64,000 bases of DNA from JBDWFY01 sp965275915 (GTDB lineage: Bacteria > Pseudomonadota > Alphaproteobacteria > Rhizobiales > Stappiaceae). The DNA lies in contig CBDHYI010000006.1 in assembly GCA_965275915.1 (NCBI GenBank), forward strand, positions 558,001 through 622,000. Reading direction: 5' to 3'. This document shows, one piece after another, positions 32,827 through 42,050 of the stretch (positions are counted from its first letter, which is position 1; each line of letters opens with the position of its first letter). The notes beneath the pieces are model-generated. The model was given only the letters and a program-made list of their open reading frames with translations, was not told the DNA's origin and did no database searches. A program made the translations under genes and the position numbers.

Positions 32827-33537
32827 TCAGATCTTTATCTGATGGTATCTCAGGGCCTCGACAACCGTGTGTGTCTTGTTGGTCGCATTCAGCTTGGCGC
32901 CCGCATTCTGGAGATGTGCGTGCACCGTCCTCTGAGAAATGTCCAGAACGCCTGCAATATCCGAAGCCGTACGACCGTTTGCCGTCAACTCCAGGACCCG
33001 CCGTTCCCTCTCGGAAAGGTCTCCGGGCCGATCGGGAGAAATGAACCGCAGTTGGATAAGCCGCTGAATGGCCGCTGAGCAGAACTGCCCCAACTGATAC
33101 ATATCATCGTCATCTGTGCGCACATTTCGGCCCGCGCCGATGATTGTGGCCTGGAACGGTGAGATGTTTTCCGCCGGGATCACCATGATCGACAATCGCC
33201 CTCTTCCCGCATCGGCGGCGTCGAGCAACTGGGATTGGATGAGGTCGCCGGTGGCAGGCCGCCACAGATAAGGACGCGAAGCGGTCAGGCAGACCATCAA
33301 GATGGCGTCATGCGGAGAAACCGATACAAGGTCCTCTTCCTCATTGCGGCGATCCGGCCAGCGAAATCGCAAGAGCAGGTTTTCAATGGGTCGGTTCGGC
33401 ATCGGCAAACCGGTTATCAAGATGTGACTGGCGCCACGCTGACGAAGTTCCGCCTCAACCTGATCCAACACCTGCTTCGGATCATTGAGATGCGCAATGT
33501 TCCGTGCTCTTTCCGATAAATCTGATCTAGCGTCCAT
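32827..33537 (-). CDS. LuxR-type transcriptional regulator
   Basis: A protein of 236 residues with a C-terminal LuxR helix-turn-helix (about residues 173-230: LSERERRVLELTANGRTASDIAGVLDISQRTVHAHLQNAGAKL; each half shown is a single stretch of the domain). The N-terminal 160 residues resemble the autoinducer-binding fold only loosely and have no receiver phosphorylation site, so it may be an orphan regulator sensing another ligand. No luxI-type synthase is present. It is divergent from mutA across a 418-base AT-rich gap. Confidence 0.8.
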   Translation of the reverse strand: MDARSDLSERARNIAHLNDPKQVLDQVEAELRQRGASHILITGLPMPNRPIENLLLRFRWPDRRNEEEDLVSVSPHDAILMVCLTASRPYLWRPATGDLIQSQLLDAADAGRGRLSIMVIPAENISPFQATIIGAGRNVRTDDDDMYQLGQFCSAAIQRLIQLRFISPDRPGDLSERERRVLELTANGRTASDIAGVLDISQRTVHAHLQNAGAKLNATNKTHTVVEALRYHQIKI

Positions 33538-33955
33538 ATCTGTTCTTCTAATGTGTTAAAGGGGAATGCACGTTGAACAAGGGCAACGCAGTCTCGCTGA
33601 ATCTCCCCAATGGGCTTGTAAAATATGAATTCCGACAATGCATTCATGCACAATTAACACGTTGTTTCTACCAACGTTATTTCAGTCTACAACTAAATTT
33701 TTGCTAGGTCCAGTGAGTGTAAGTTTAAAAACCACAGATTTGTTATAAAATAAGTATTATACGTTATTTCAACACTCGATTTCCGAGTCTTTATACTTTC
33801 TCCTAGTCATAAAGTCGTAATTTTCCATTTGATCAAAATTTGTTCGGAAGAATTGAGTCCGCAAATAACAATCCCGTCTTTTGCCTAACTTGCCGCACGC
33901 GGCCTGTTGAAATTATATGTCTGTAAAACGGTATTCAGGCATTACGGAAATTGAG
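33538..33955. promoter_or_regulatory. AT-rich divergent region between the LuxR-type gene and mutA
   Basis: A 418-base region, clearly AT-rich between about 33650 and 33870, holding promoters in both directions. It could be a target of the LuxR protein or of MucR, but no clear lux-box dyad was seen. Confidence 0.45.
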
Positions 33956-35896
33956 ATGTCTTTCGAGAATACGGCCTTCACCGAAACCGTTGAAGGTCAA
34001 AACTGGTTGGCTTCAGTAAAGAAAATTCTGCGCGGCACCGATTTTGAGGCTTTGCGGACCCGCACGCTGGACGGGCTCGTCCTTGAGCCGCTGTATCAGG
34101 GTGCGTCCGGCCATGCGGCCAGCCTGGGACGGACGTCAAATTCTCCCTGGGCCGTGTTTCAGCAACTTGGCTCGGGATCGGCCGAGGATGCAAATCGAGG
34201 CTTGCTGACCTGTCTTGAAAATGGCTGCACCGGCGTGGACCTGGTGTTGCCCTCAGCACCTGCGGCACAAGGCGCGGGTCTGTCCCTGCGTGACAGCACC
34301 GATCTTGAAACGCTTTTTTCCGGCGTCGACCTGTCCGCCGTCGAGATTCGGATCACAGGTCAGAGCGACACAATGGCTTTGCATGCCGGTCTTCTGGCTT
34401 ACGCAAAGCGTCACAGCGTGGGTCTGCCTGATCTTCGGATCGCCCAGTCTTTGGACATCACGCTGGACGGCAATCGCGTTGCGTCCAGAGAGAGAGCGGC
34501 TTTTCTGGCCAAATGCCTGAACGATCAAAATGCCGCTATGGAACAATCCGGACTCAACAGCCGTCTGGCGACATTGGATACGCGGCCGTGGCACAATGCA
34601 GGAGCCAATAATGTCGTTGAGTTGGCGCTCTGCGCGGCACAGCTTGTGGAATTGTTGCGTCTTACGGAAAATGCCGGTCTTTCTCCCGATGCCATCGCCC
34701 GTCGCCTGGACGTCGTTCTGGTTGCCGATGCCGATCAGTTCGGAACCATTTCCAAATTTCGCGCCGCCCGACTTCTGATCGATCAAGTGCTTTCCGAATG
34801 CCGGATCGAGACCACGCAGCTGCCGCTTCATGGCGAAACGTCGTGGCGGATGATGAGCGCACGCGATCCCTGGGTCAATCTTCTCAGAACGACGATGGCC
34901 TGTTTTGCGGCCGGCGTCGGCGGTGCCGATGGCATATCGGTTCTTCCATTCACCACCGCAGTCGGCCCCTCTGATGAACTGGCGGACAGGCTGGCCCGCA
35001 ACACGCAGTCGATTTTGATCGAGGAATCCAATCTCTGCCGTGTGTCCGATCCCGCTGCAGGCTCGGGAGTTGTGGAGCAGTTGACAACCGAACTTGCCAT
35101 GGAAGCATGGCGACATTTTCAGGCCGTTGAAAAGTCAGGCGGCCTGATAGCCGCCTGGCAGAGCGGTGCGATAATGGAGATGATCGACGCCATCGCCGAC
35201 AAGCGCAGCGATATGATCAGGCACAGCCGCATGCCGATAACCGGCGTCAGTTCCTTTCCAAAAATTGACGAGCAGAGGCCGTCGACCGGTAAGACGGATG
35301 CGACCGGGCGGATCGCTGAAACGGCAATACGATCGCTTCCCGAACCGGCTGACGGCGAACGTTTCGATGCGCTTGCGGATCTGGTCGCCGCCGGCAAACC
35401 TCTGGGACCTCTGGCAGATATTCCACGGGGCGAACAGACGGCAGCTGTTCTGGCATATCGACGTCTGCCCGAACCGTTTGAGGACCTGAGAGACCGCGCA
35501 GAACAGGCCGCAATGAAGGGTCGTAAACCCCGGGCTCTTCTCCTTTGCCTTGGCAAACTCGCATCCTATTCAAAGCGAGCCACCTACGCTCAGAATTTCT
35601 TTGAAGCCGCAGGTATTGAAACAAGCACCGTTTCTGCCGCAGATGCGGCCATAAGGCCCAATGAATTGATGGCAGACAACGGGTCAGCCCTCATCTGTCT
35701 CTGCGGTTCGACCGAAGCTTATGTCGACGGGGCTCCGGCGCTGATCTCCGCTTTGAAGGCGGCGGGCGCGAAGCGGGTTTATCTGTCGGGCGACACTGAT
35801 GATCTGCCTGACCTGAAGGACAGCGATGCTGACGAGCGACTGTTTGAAGGCTGTGATATGATTGGTATCCTTGAAGACGCCCTCGACGCCGCTTGA
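33956..35896 (+). CDS. mutA: Methylmalonyl-CoA mutase small subunit
   Basis: The non-catalytic subunit of heterodimeric adenosylcobalamin-dependent methylmalonyl-CoA mutase, about 646 residues. It retains the barrel fold (LDGLVLEPLY, GADGISVLPFTTAVGPSDELADRLARNTQSILIEESNL) and a C-terminal flavodoxin-like domain that lacks the DxHxxG cobalamin motif, as expected for MutA. ATG 33956 is chosen because the N-terminus then matches the usual length before the conserved W; an ATG 39 bases upstream is also possible. The large subunit gene follows 66 bases later, so they form an operon. Confidence 0.92.
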   Translation: MSFENTAFTETVEGQNWLASVKKILRGTDFEALRTRTLDGLVLEPLYQGASGHAASLGRTSNSPWAVFQQLGSGSAEDANRGLLTCLENGCTGVDLVLPSAPAAQGAGLSLRDSTDLETLFSGVDLSAVEIRITGQSDTMALHAGLLAYAKRHSVGLPDLRIAQSLDITLDGNRVASRERAAFLAKCLNDQNAAMEQSGLNSRLATLDTRPWHNAGANNVVELALCAAQLVELLRLTENAGLSPDAIARRLDVVLVADADQFGTISKFRAARLLIDQVLSECRIETTQLPLHGETSWRMMSARDPWVNLLRTTMACFAAGVGGADGISVLPFTTAVGPSDELADRLARNTQSILIEESNLCRVSDPAAGSGVVEQLTTELAMEAWRHFQAVEKSGGLIAAWQSGAIMEMIDAIADKRSDMIRHSRMPITGVSSFPKIDEQRPSTGKTDATGRIAETAIRSLPEPADGERFDALADLVAAGKPLGPLADIPRGEQTAAVLAYRRLPEPFEDLRDRAEQAAMKGRKPRALLLCLGKLASYSKRATYAQNFFEAAGIETSTVSAADAAIRPNELMADNGSALICLCGSTEAYVDGAPALISALKAAGAKRVYLSGDTDDLPDLKDSDADERLFEGCDMIGILEDALDAA

Positions 35897-35962
35897 TGGA
35901 GCAAAGTATTCATGTCGCATGCTTTGCAGCATTTTTTGAACTGACTTGGAACGAGGCTCGAA

Positions 35963-38128
35963 ATGTCACGTATTCCGGATTTTTCCGAGATTGACTTATC
36001 GACAGCGCGCAAGACGACCGCCCGGAAACCCGCATCGGCCTGGGAAACGCCCGAAGGCATCGCCGTCAAGCCGATCTATGGTCCGGCGGATCTTGAAACA
36101 CTCAGCCATCTGAATACCTGGCCGGGGCAACCTCCGTTCCTGCGTGGTCCCTATCCGACCATGTATGTTCAGCAACCCTGGACGATCCGTCAGTATGCCG
36201 GATTTTCCACGGCCGAGGACTCCAACGCGTTTTACCGGCGTAACCTTGCTGCCGGTCAGAAAGGCCTCTCCATCGCGTTCGATCTGGCAACACACAGAGG
36301 CTACGATTCGGACCATCCACGGGTCGCCGGCGATGTGGGAATGGCGGGCGTTGCCATCGACTCTATTCTTGACATGCAAACATTGTTTGAAGGCATTCCG
36401 CTTGACCGGATGAGCGTGTCCATGACCATGAACGGAGCCGTTCTGCCGGTTCTAGCGCTGTTTATCGTTGCGGGCGAGGAACAGGGCGTTCCCCTGAATA
36501 AACTTTCGGGCACAATTCAGAATGACGTTCTGAAGGAATTCATGGTCCGGAACACCTATATTTATCCCCCTGCCCCGTCGATGCGGATCATCTCCGACAT
36601 CTTCGCCTATACCTCCGAACATATGCCGAAATTCAATTCCATCTCCATTTCCGGCTATCACATGCAGGAGGCGGGAGCGACGGCGGATCTGGAACTGGCT
36701 TACACGATCGCTGACGGAATTGAATATGCCCGGACGGGCGTTAAGGCGGGACTTGATATTGACGCTTTTGCGCCGCGGTTCTCCTTCTTCTGGGCGATTG
36801 GCATGAACTTCTTCATGGAAGTCGCCAAATTGCGGGCCGCGCGTCTGATCTGGGCTCAACTGATGGAGACGGAGTTTGCGCCCGAAAATCCGAAGTCGCT
36901 GTCCCTGCGCACCCATTCCCAGACGTCCGGCTGGTCTCTGACCGCTCAGGATGTATTCAACAACGTCATCCGGACTACTGTGGAAGCAATGGCGGCAACG
37001 CAAGGCCATACCCAGTCGCTGCATACCAACTCGCTTGATGAGGCACTGGCCCTTCCGACGGACTTCTCCGCTCGCATTGCGCGCAATACCCAGTTGTTCC
37101 TGCAGCAGGAAAGCGGGACGACGCGGGTGATCGACCCCTGGGGTGGATCTTATTATGTGGAAAGCCTGACAAAGGCTCTGGCCGATAAGGCTCTGGGCCA
37201 CATTGCCGAAATAGAAGAGCTGGGCGGGATGGCGAAAGCCATCGAAAAAGGCATTCCGAAACTGCGGATCGAAGAGGCTGCGGCTCGTACGCAGGCGCGG
37301 ATCGACAGCGGGACGCAAACGGTTGTTGGCGTCAACAAATACAAACCGGCCTCTGAAGATCAGATAGACGTTCTCAAGGTGGATAATCAACAGGTGCGAG
37401 CCAATCAGCTCACAAAGCTCGAACGGCTGCGGGCGGATCGCGATGAAAGCACAACCCAGGCTGCGCTTGACGCGTTGACAGCGTGTGCTCAGAATGGTGG
37501 CGGCAACCTGCTTGATTTATCGGTGAAAGCCGCCCGCGCCCGTGCAACGGTCGGCGAGATTTCATATGCAATGGAAAAGGCCTTTGGACGCCATCAGGCA
37601 GAAATCAAAGCGATTTCCGGCGTTTACAAACGGGAGGCCGGGTCAATGAGCGAAAATGTCGACAAAGTGCAGCGTCTGATCGAAGCGTTTGAAGACAATG
37701 ACGGCAGACGTCCCCGGATCCTCGTCGCAAAAATGGGACAGGACGGTCATGACCGGGGCCAGAAGGTGATCGCGTCGTCTTTTGCCGATCTTGGGTTCGA
37801 CGTCGACATCGGGGCTCTGTTTGCGACACCTGAGGAAGCCGCTCGGCAAGCGGTGGAGAATGACGTGCATATTATCGGCGTGTCGTCGTTGGCGGCAGGT
37901 CACCTGACGCTTGTCCCGGCGCTAAAAAAAGCGCTGCAGGATCAGGGGCGTGCCGACATAATGATCGTTGTCGGCGGTGTTATCCCGCCGCAGGATTACG
38001 ATGCTGTTTACAAGGCTGGCGCAACCGCAATTTTCCCCCCCGGTACGGTTATTTCAGAAGCCGCCTCCGATTTGATCGTCAAACTCAACCAGCAACTCGG
38101 CTATGGACCCGCACAGGCTGCTGAATAA
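35963..38128 (+). CDS. mutB: Methylmalonyl-CoA mutase large (catalytic) subunit
   Basis: A protein of 721 residues that interconverts (R)-methylmalonyl-CoA and succinyl-CoA, the last step of propionyl-CoA assimilation. The N-terminal substrate barrel includes RGPYPTMYVQQPWTIRQYAGF and AFDLATHRGYDSDHPRV. The C-terminal cobalamin domain has Asp594-x-His596-x-x-Gly599 in GQDGHDRG, with His596 as the cobalt ligand. The GGV-like GVIPPQDYDAVYKAGATAIF and GTVISEAA close the nucleotide loop. The size is normal. It is cotranscribed with mutA; the dedicated chaperone meaB is 2.8 kb downstream rather than adjacent. Confidence 0.97.
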   Translation: MSRIPDFSEIDLSTARKTTARKPASAWETPEGIAVKPIYGPADLETLSHLNTWPGQPPFLRGPYPTMYVQQPWTIRQYAGFSTAEDSNAFYRRNLAAGQKGLSIAFDLATHRGYDSDHPRVAGDVGMAGVAIDSILDMQTLFEGIPLDRMSVSMTMNGAVLPVLALFIVAGEEQGVPLNKLSGTIQNDVLKEFMVRNTYIYPPAPSMRIISDIFAYTSEHMPKFNSISISGYHMQEAGATADLELAYTIADGIEYARTGVKAGLDIDAFAPRFSFFWAIGMNFFMEVAKLRAARLIWAQLMETEFAPENPKSLSLRTHSQTSGWSLTAQDVFNNVIRTTVEAMAATQGHTQSLHTNSLDEALALPTDFSARIARNTQLFLQQESGTTRVIDPWGGSYYVESLTKALADKALGHIAEIEELGGMAKAIEKGIPKLRIEEAAARTQARIDSGTQTVVGVNKYKPASEDQIDVLKVDNQQVRANQLTKLERLRADRDESTTQAALDALTACAQNGGGNLLDLSVKAARARATVGEISYAMEKAFGRHQAEIKAISGVYKREAGSMSENVDKVQRLIEAFEDNDGRRPRILVAKMGQDGHDRGQKVIASSFADLGFDVDIGALFATPEEAARQAVENDVHIIGVSSLAAGHLTLVPALKKALQDQGRADIMIVVGGVIPPQDYDAVYKAGATAIFPPGTVISEAASDLIVKLNQQLGYGPAQAAE

Positions 38129-38517
38129 GGTTTCTCCCGGCGACGATTCGACACCGGCGGACGCGGACGATCCGATTCGAACCCCGCCGGTCGTTCATCC
38201 GATCCCCTGCTCCCGAGTTGCACGAGCCGGATGGCGATAGTGCGCTGATATCAAGGGCAAATATTTTTTGCCGGGCAAGCGGTGTGAGATATCTTTTCTC
38301 GGACTCTCCGGAATGTTATGCACTGTCAATCACTGTGGGAGCCGCCGAAAAAGGTGGTGATTGGGCTTTGCTTTTGACCAACGGTTTTTGACCGTGCGGG
38401 CTACGCTTTTTTCGATTAAGTGGAATCGCTTAAAACGCTCTCATTGTTTGTTTGTCGCGTATTTTTATCCGAAAATCGCACGCACTTTTCGGGAATACGC
38501 TCCAGCGGGGAAGACTA
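38129..38517. other. Intergenic region mutB - DUF1131 gene
   Basis: A 389-base gap. It includes a loose inverted repeat TTAAG...CTTAA at about 38416-38433 and A/T patches. No gene, RNA or repeat of the families described here was recognised. Confidence 0.4.
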
Positions 38518-39105
38518 TTGAAAAATAAGCGCATTGCACTCGCCATGCTGTCCTGTTTTGCGTTGACAGCATGTATTGCCGGATCGGACGGTCTTGATGG
38601 CGCGGTCGGCGCGATTTCCACCTCTCAAACGACGCTACTGACGATCACGCAAAACGGTGCCGGTTCAATCACCGCTGACACGGATTACGGATCCAAGACA
38701 ATCGAAGCGTTGTTGCCGGGCTTTACCACGCAATCTGTTCAGATTGCAGTAGAGAGCAAAACCCTTTGGACCCTGGCAGCCTTTCAGGACGGTTTTCAGG
38801 TTATCCAGGTTTTAAAAGGGCCAAACGGTAAAGTTGGAGAAATCCACGGTGTCACACATCATCTGGCCGGTCCCAACGGCGAACGGATCGGGATGACGTT
38901 TGGACAGATAGGCTCGTCAAAGTCCCGTTGCCGGGTTGGCAGGGATCTGTGGCGTGGGATGGCCGTCTGCCCGGCAGAGAATGCGCCGAATGTGAAACTG
39001 GTTTATGCAATACCGGGGTATCAGGGGCCGTTCGATCAACTGCCGGGTTCTGAAGAACTGAAGGGGGCTTCCCTTCAACGAATTGTCTGGAACCCATCCG
39101 CATAA
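38518..39105 (+). CDS. DUF1131 family lipoprotein
   Basis: A protein of about 195 residues with a lipoprotein signal (LAMLSCFALTAC, lipidated Cys19). The mature domain (ISTSQTTLLTITQNGAGSITADTDYG...IEALLPGF, EIHGVTHHLAGPNGERIGMTF) resembles DUF1131, the family of the RpoE-regulated lipoprotein YfeY of E. coli. The start is most likely TTG 38518, with GGGGAAG 7 bases upstream; no ATG gives a proper signal peptide. It converges on the barrel gene across repeat copy 4. Confidence 0.72.
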   Translation: MKNKRIALAMLSCFALTACIAGSDGLDGAVGAISTSQTTLLTITQNGAGSITADTDYGSKTIEALLPGFTTQSVQIAVESKTLWTLAAFQDGFQVIQVLKGPNGKVGEIHGVTHHLAGPNGERIGMTFGQIGSSKSRCRVGRDLWRGMAVCPAENAPNVKLVYAIPGYQGPFDQLPGSEELKGASLQRIVWNPSA

Positions 39106-39130
39106 AGAAAGCTTGCGTCCACGGTGTGGA

Positions 39131-39230
39131 CCCATCCCGTGAAGGTTGAAGCGCCTTCACGGGAAGGATGCACGCGAAAACAAAGGGTTGGAGCATTTCA
39201 TGCGATCCGGGGATCGCGAGAATTGCCCTG
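39131..39230 (+). repeat. Interspersed two-hairpin repeat, copy 4 (best preserved)
   Basis: Hairpin 1 is a perfect 10-bp stem CCCGTGAAGG / CCTTCACGGG (39136-39145 with 39154-39163). A conserved linker GCGAAAACAAAGGGTTGG follows, then hairpin 2 GCGATCC/GGATCGC (39202-39217) and the terminal GAGAATTGCCC. It lies between convergent genes. A GGTGTGGACCCAT just before it faintly resembles the MITE ends. Confidence 0.9.
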
Positions 39231-39311
39231 ACAGCGCAAACCTCGCACTCCATCGCGATGCTGAAAGCGAGGCTTGCGGCCAGAAAGAAAGTGTCGGTTT
39301 AAAACCCGACA

Positions 39312-40115
39312 TCAGAAATTGTACTTGCCCTCAAGCAACAGGCCGTAGCGCTGATAATCGACTTCCGTGCTCGGGGTCGTGTTCAGGTAGGAGTGCAGGT
39401 ACCAATAGCGGCCTCCGATCCCCAGATCGAAATTGTCCGTTACAGCATAATCGAAAAACAGATCGGCTTGAGCACCATAGGCATATGTGCTGTCGCCGCC
39501 ACCGGTCGTGTTGTAGGCCCAGGGAACGGCGGTAGCCTCCATCGCCCAGCTGATCCGGTCGGTAACCGTTCCGCTGGCCCCCAGCCCGAGGCGAACCAGA
39601 TGCCAGTCCTGTTCCTGGCTGAAGGATACTCCGCCATAATTTGCGTCGAACTGATCGTTCAGGAACTGGTAACCGATAAAGGCCTCGGTTTTCACAGCAC
39701 CGCCGCCAAACTCCAGAAAGTTCCAGCCGCCGTCAATGGTAACATATCCGAAAGTGGAACTGTCGTAACCGGACGCATTGACCCCGAGCAGCGATTGATC
39801 ACCGTCAAAGTTACCCCCAAGTCCCAGATAGGTTCTCACAAAACCGCCCGATGACTCATCCTGCATTTTAAATGTCAATTCTGCCGAGTGACCGCTGACA
39901 TTCTCCGTTTCAACCAGCGTTGCACCGCCGCCGGTCGTGTCGGATTTGGCTCTTGAGTACCAGTACCGCAGTCCGATCGATCCGCGCAGCCCCAGAGTCG
40001 GCTCAAGCACGGCTCTGTTCAGAGTGCCGTAAGGGGCTCCACCGGCCAGATCGGCAGCGGAAACAGGCAAAGACAGGCCAATTCCGGCGACAAGCGCCAG
40101 AGCTAAGAAACGCAT
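39312..40115 (-). CDS. Outer-membrane beta-barrel protein
   Basis: A protein of 267 residues with a signal peptide (about 1-20, cleavage LPVSA-ADL). It shows alternating amphipathic beta-strands rich in Gly and aromatic residues (GSIGLRYWYSRAK, FVRTYLGLGGNF, ISWAMEATAVPWAY, LGIGGRYWYLHSYL) and ends in a C-terminal Phe (GLLLEGKYNF), the outer-membrane insertion signal. The size suggests 10-12 strands. It is not one of the classical rhizobial RopA porins; the role is unknown. Confidence 0.78.
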   Translation of the reverse strand: MRFLALALVAGIGLSLPVSAADLAGGAPYGTLNRAVLEPTLGLRGSIGLRYWYSRAKSDTTGGGATLVETENVSGHSAELTFKMQDESSGGFVRTYLGLGGNFDGDQSLLGVNASGYDSSTFGYVTIDGGWNFLEFGGGAVKTEAFIGYQFLNDQFDANYGGVSFSQEQDWHLVRLGLGASGTVTDRISWAMEATAVPWAYNTTGGGDSTYAYGAQADLFFDYAVTDNFDLGIGGRYWYLHSYLNTTPSTEVDYQRYGLLLEGKYNF

Positions 40116-40342
40116 AATTTCAACTCCTTGAGCGGAAGTATTCAGGTCTTACTTCGTCGGCTCGACGGGCCGGAAAGCATCCCAGTACGGTTTATGCAGT
40201 GTTTAACGATTATGGTAAAAACTTTATAAATGAAGGCATCAAGGTGTCGAAATTCGCATAATTTTCCGACGACATGCCGGAAAAAACGTGTCCGTCCTTC
40301 AGTCAGCGGTCGGGTGAGACCGAAAGGGAACGTATTTGTTCG

Positions 40343-40810
40343 TCAGGAACCAGTCCGTTCGACATAGGCCGTCAATCCGTCTTTCAACAACAGATTCCAG
40401 CCGTCCTGAAGGCTGCTGATCAGCTTGTCGGTGATGTGGCCGGTCAGCGCATCGGTCAATGTCAGCGTGCACCCCTCTTCGTTGTTCTGAAGCGAAAGTG
40501 TCAGCATGGTTGTGGCAGGTCCGCAATCAAGGCACAGCGGGCCGATAAGCGTTAAAGATCTGCCCGGCGTGCACGCGTGAACCGTGAACCAGATAATTCC
40601 TCCGCCCTCTTCCGTTCTTTCAATTAGGTGACCGCCAAGTCGGGGATCGAGCGATACGATTGAGTTTGACGCTGCCACATGAAAGTCGGGCAGCCACCAG
40701 TCGTTGGTTTTCACAGTCATTGCATCCCAGACCTCGGCCGCAGGCGCTCTCACCTGAAACTCCAGGGTGTATTCAAACGCCCGAACCGGCAACTCTTTAC
40801 CGATGCTCAT
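40343..40810 (-). CDS. SRPBCC/AHSA1-type ligand-binding protein
   Basis: A protein of 155 residues with the START/Bet v1-like helix-grip fold: FEYTLEFQVRAPAAEVWDAMT, the central LDPRLGGHLIERTEEGGGIIWFTVHACTPG, and a long C-terminal helix DGWNLLLKDGLTAYVERTGS. Family members bind hydrophobic ligands or help Hsp90. ATG 40810 is selected because GGGAGCGGGAA precedes it; the frame stays open upstream but loses similarity. It is divergent from meaB by 90 bases. Confidence 0.78.
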   Translation of the reverse strand: MSIGKELPVRAFEYTLEFQVRAPAAEVWDAMTVKTNDWWLPDFHVAASNSIVSLDPRLGGHLIERTEEGGGIIWFTVHACTPGRSLTLIGPLCLDCGPATTMLTLSLQNNEEGCTLTLTDALTGHITDKLISSLQDGWNLLLKDGLTAYVERTGS

Positions 40811-40900
40811 TTCCCGCTCCCATGATAACGAACAAAAATCGTATGGACTTCCAGGTTGCGCTGACGTGACGATACCGCAGCTTTGCGCTATCGGTAAGGC

Positions 40901-41926
40901 ATGGCAACCGAATCTCACGATAATGACATGCTGACAGGCGCCAAGGGCAAACAGGTAACACTGGCCGAATTCGCCGAACGGATCGCTTGTGGAGACCGGG
41001 CAACGCTGGCACGTGGGATTACGCTGGTTGAATCCAAGCTCAGCAGCCACCGGCATCAGGCACATCTTCTAATTCAAAAGCTGCTTCCCCTCACCGGCAA
41101 AGCCTGGCGCCTGGGCATAACCGGTGTCCCGGGTGTCGGAAAATCAACGACAATCGATCAGTTGGGCAGCAACCTGACGGGTGCCGGCAAGAAAGTTGCC
41201 GTACTTGCCGTGGATCCATCGTCGAGCCGAACCGGGGGCTCCATTCTGGGCGATAAGACCCGGATGGCGCGTCTCGCCACTGACAAAAACGCCTTTATCC
41301 GTCCGTCTCCGTCTTCCGGCACTTTGGGCGGCGTGGCGGCCAAAACCCGCGAGACCATGCTTTTGTGCGAAGCAGCCGGCTTTGATGTCATTCTGGTTGA
41401 GACCGTGGGGATCGGCCAGTCGGAGACCACGGTTGAGGAGATGGTGGACTTTTTTCTGGTCCTGATGCTGCCCGGCGCAGGCGACGAGCTTCAGGGCATC
41501 AAAAAAGGTGTCCTTGAAATTGCCGATATGATCGCTGTCAACAAGGCCGATGGCGAGGGCAGACTCCGCGCTGATGCAGCGGCTTCGGAATATCGCGCGG
41601 CATTGAACATCCTCGCCCCGAAATCGCCCCTATGGACGCCTCCGGTGATGTCTGTTTCGGGTCTGACGAATGAGGGGCTGAGCGCGCTCTGGCAGAAGAT
41701 CGCAGAACACCGGCAGTTTATGGAACAATCCGGAGAGCTGGCAAAACGGCGCAGCAGGCAGCAGGTCAGCTGGATGTGGTCGATGCTGCGCGATCGCCTG
41801 ATGGAGATGCTCACAACACATCCCGAACTTCAGAGTAAACTGCCCGCCATCGAGGCAGACGTCCGGGACGGCAAGATGGCGGCATCGCTCGCTGTCGATA
41901 CGGTCACGGATCTGCTGAAACTCTGA
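40901..41926 (+). CDS. meaB: Methylmalonyl-CoA mutase-associated GTPase MeaB
   Basis: A cytoplasmic G3E GTPase of 341 residues that gates cofactor loading and protects methylmalonyl-CoA mutase. The P-loop is GVPGVGKST (75-83), followed by LAVDPSSSRTGGSILGDKTRM, the base contact ETVGIGQSE and the NKAD motif VNKADGEG. It ends in the dimerisation region (LAKRRSRQQVSWMWSMLRDRL). It serves the mutAB product encoded 2.8 kb upstream on the same strand. An alternative start lies at 40928. Confidence 0.96.
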   Translation: MATESHDNDMLTGAKGKQVTLAEFAERIACGDRATLARGITLVESKLSSHRHQAHLLIQKLLPLTGKAWRLGITGVPGVGKSTTIDQLGSNLTGAGKKVAVLAVDPSSSRTGGSILGDKTRMARLATDKNAFIRPSPSSGTLGGVAAKTRETMLLCEAAGFDVILVETVGIGQSETTVEEMVDFFLVLMLPGAGDELQGIKKGVLEIADMIAVNKADGEGRLRADAAASEYRAALNILAPKSPLWTPPVMSVSGLTNEGLSALWQKIAEHRQFMEQSGELAKRRSRQQVSWMWSMLRDRLMEMLTTHPELQSKLPAIEADVRDGKMAASLAVDTVTDLLKL

Positions 41927-42020
41927 ACATCCGTTTGTCCCCTTTTCTGTATGAATTAGGCTCGTTTTAACCGGATTCTGTCCCAAAACCGGACAGTTTC
42001 GCCTGGCACGCCTTGTGCAG

Positions 42021-42035
42021 TTAACAAAGTGTTAA
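42021..42035 (+). promoter_or_regulatory. Perfect CtrA-type box before the Tat protein gene
   Basis: TTAACAAAGTGTTAA matches TTAA-N7-TTAA exactly and lies 16 bases before ATG 42051, in the leader or over the promoter. A full match is expected by chance roughly 0.3 times in a window of this size, so position adds most of the weight. Confidence 0.45.
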
Positions 42036-42050
42036 TTGCAAGGTGTTGAT

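Noticed and set aside
32826..32843. Inverted repeat ATCAGAT-CTTT-ATCTGAT at the end of the LuxR-type gene
   Set aside because: It lies within the last codons of the gene and lacks a following T-run on the coding strand, so it was not called a terminator.
36452..37390. A 312-residue minus-strand frame inside mutB
   Set aside because: Antisense to the catalytic subunit gene, no recognisable domain.
39119..39132. GGTGTGGACCCAT before repeat copy 4 as another MITE end
   Set aside because: Only about 13 bases are similar, without CTAG/TTAG at the edge and without a partner; too short to call.
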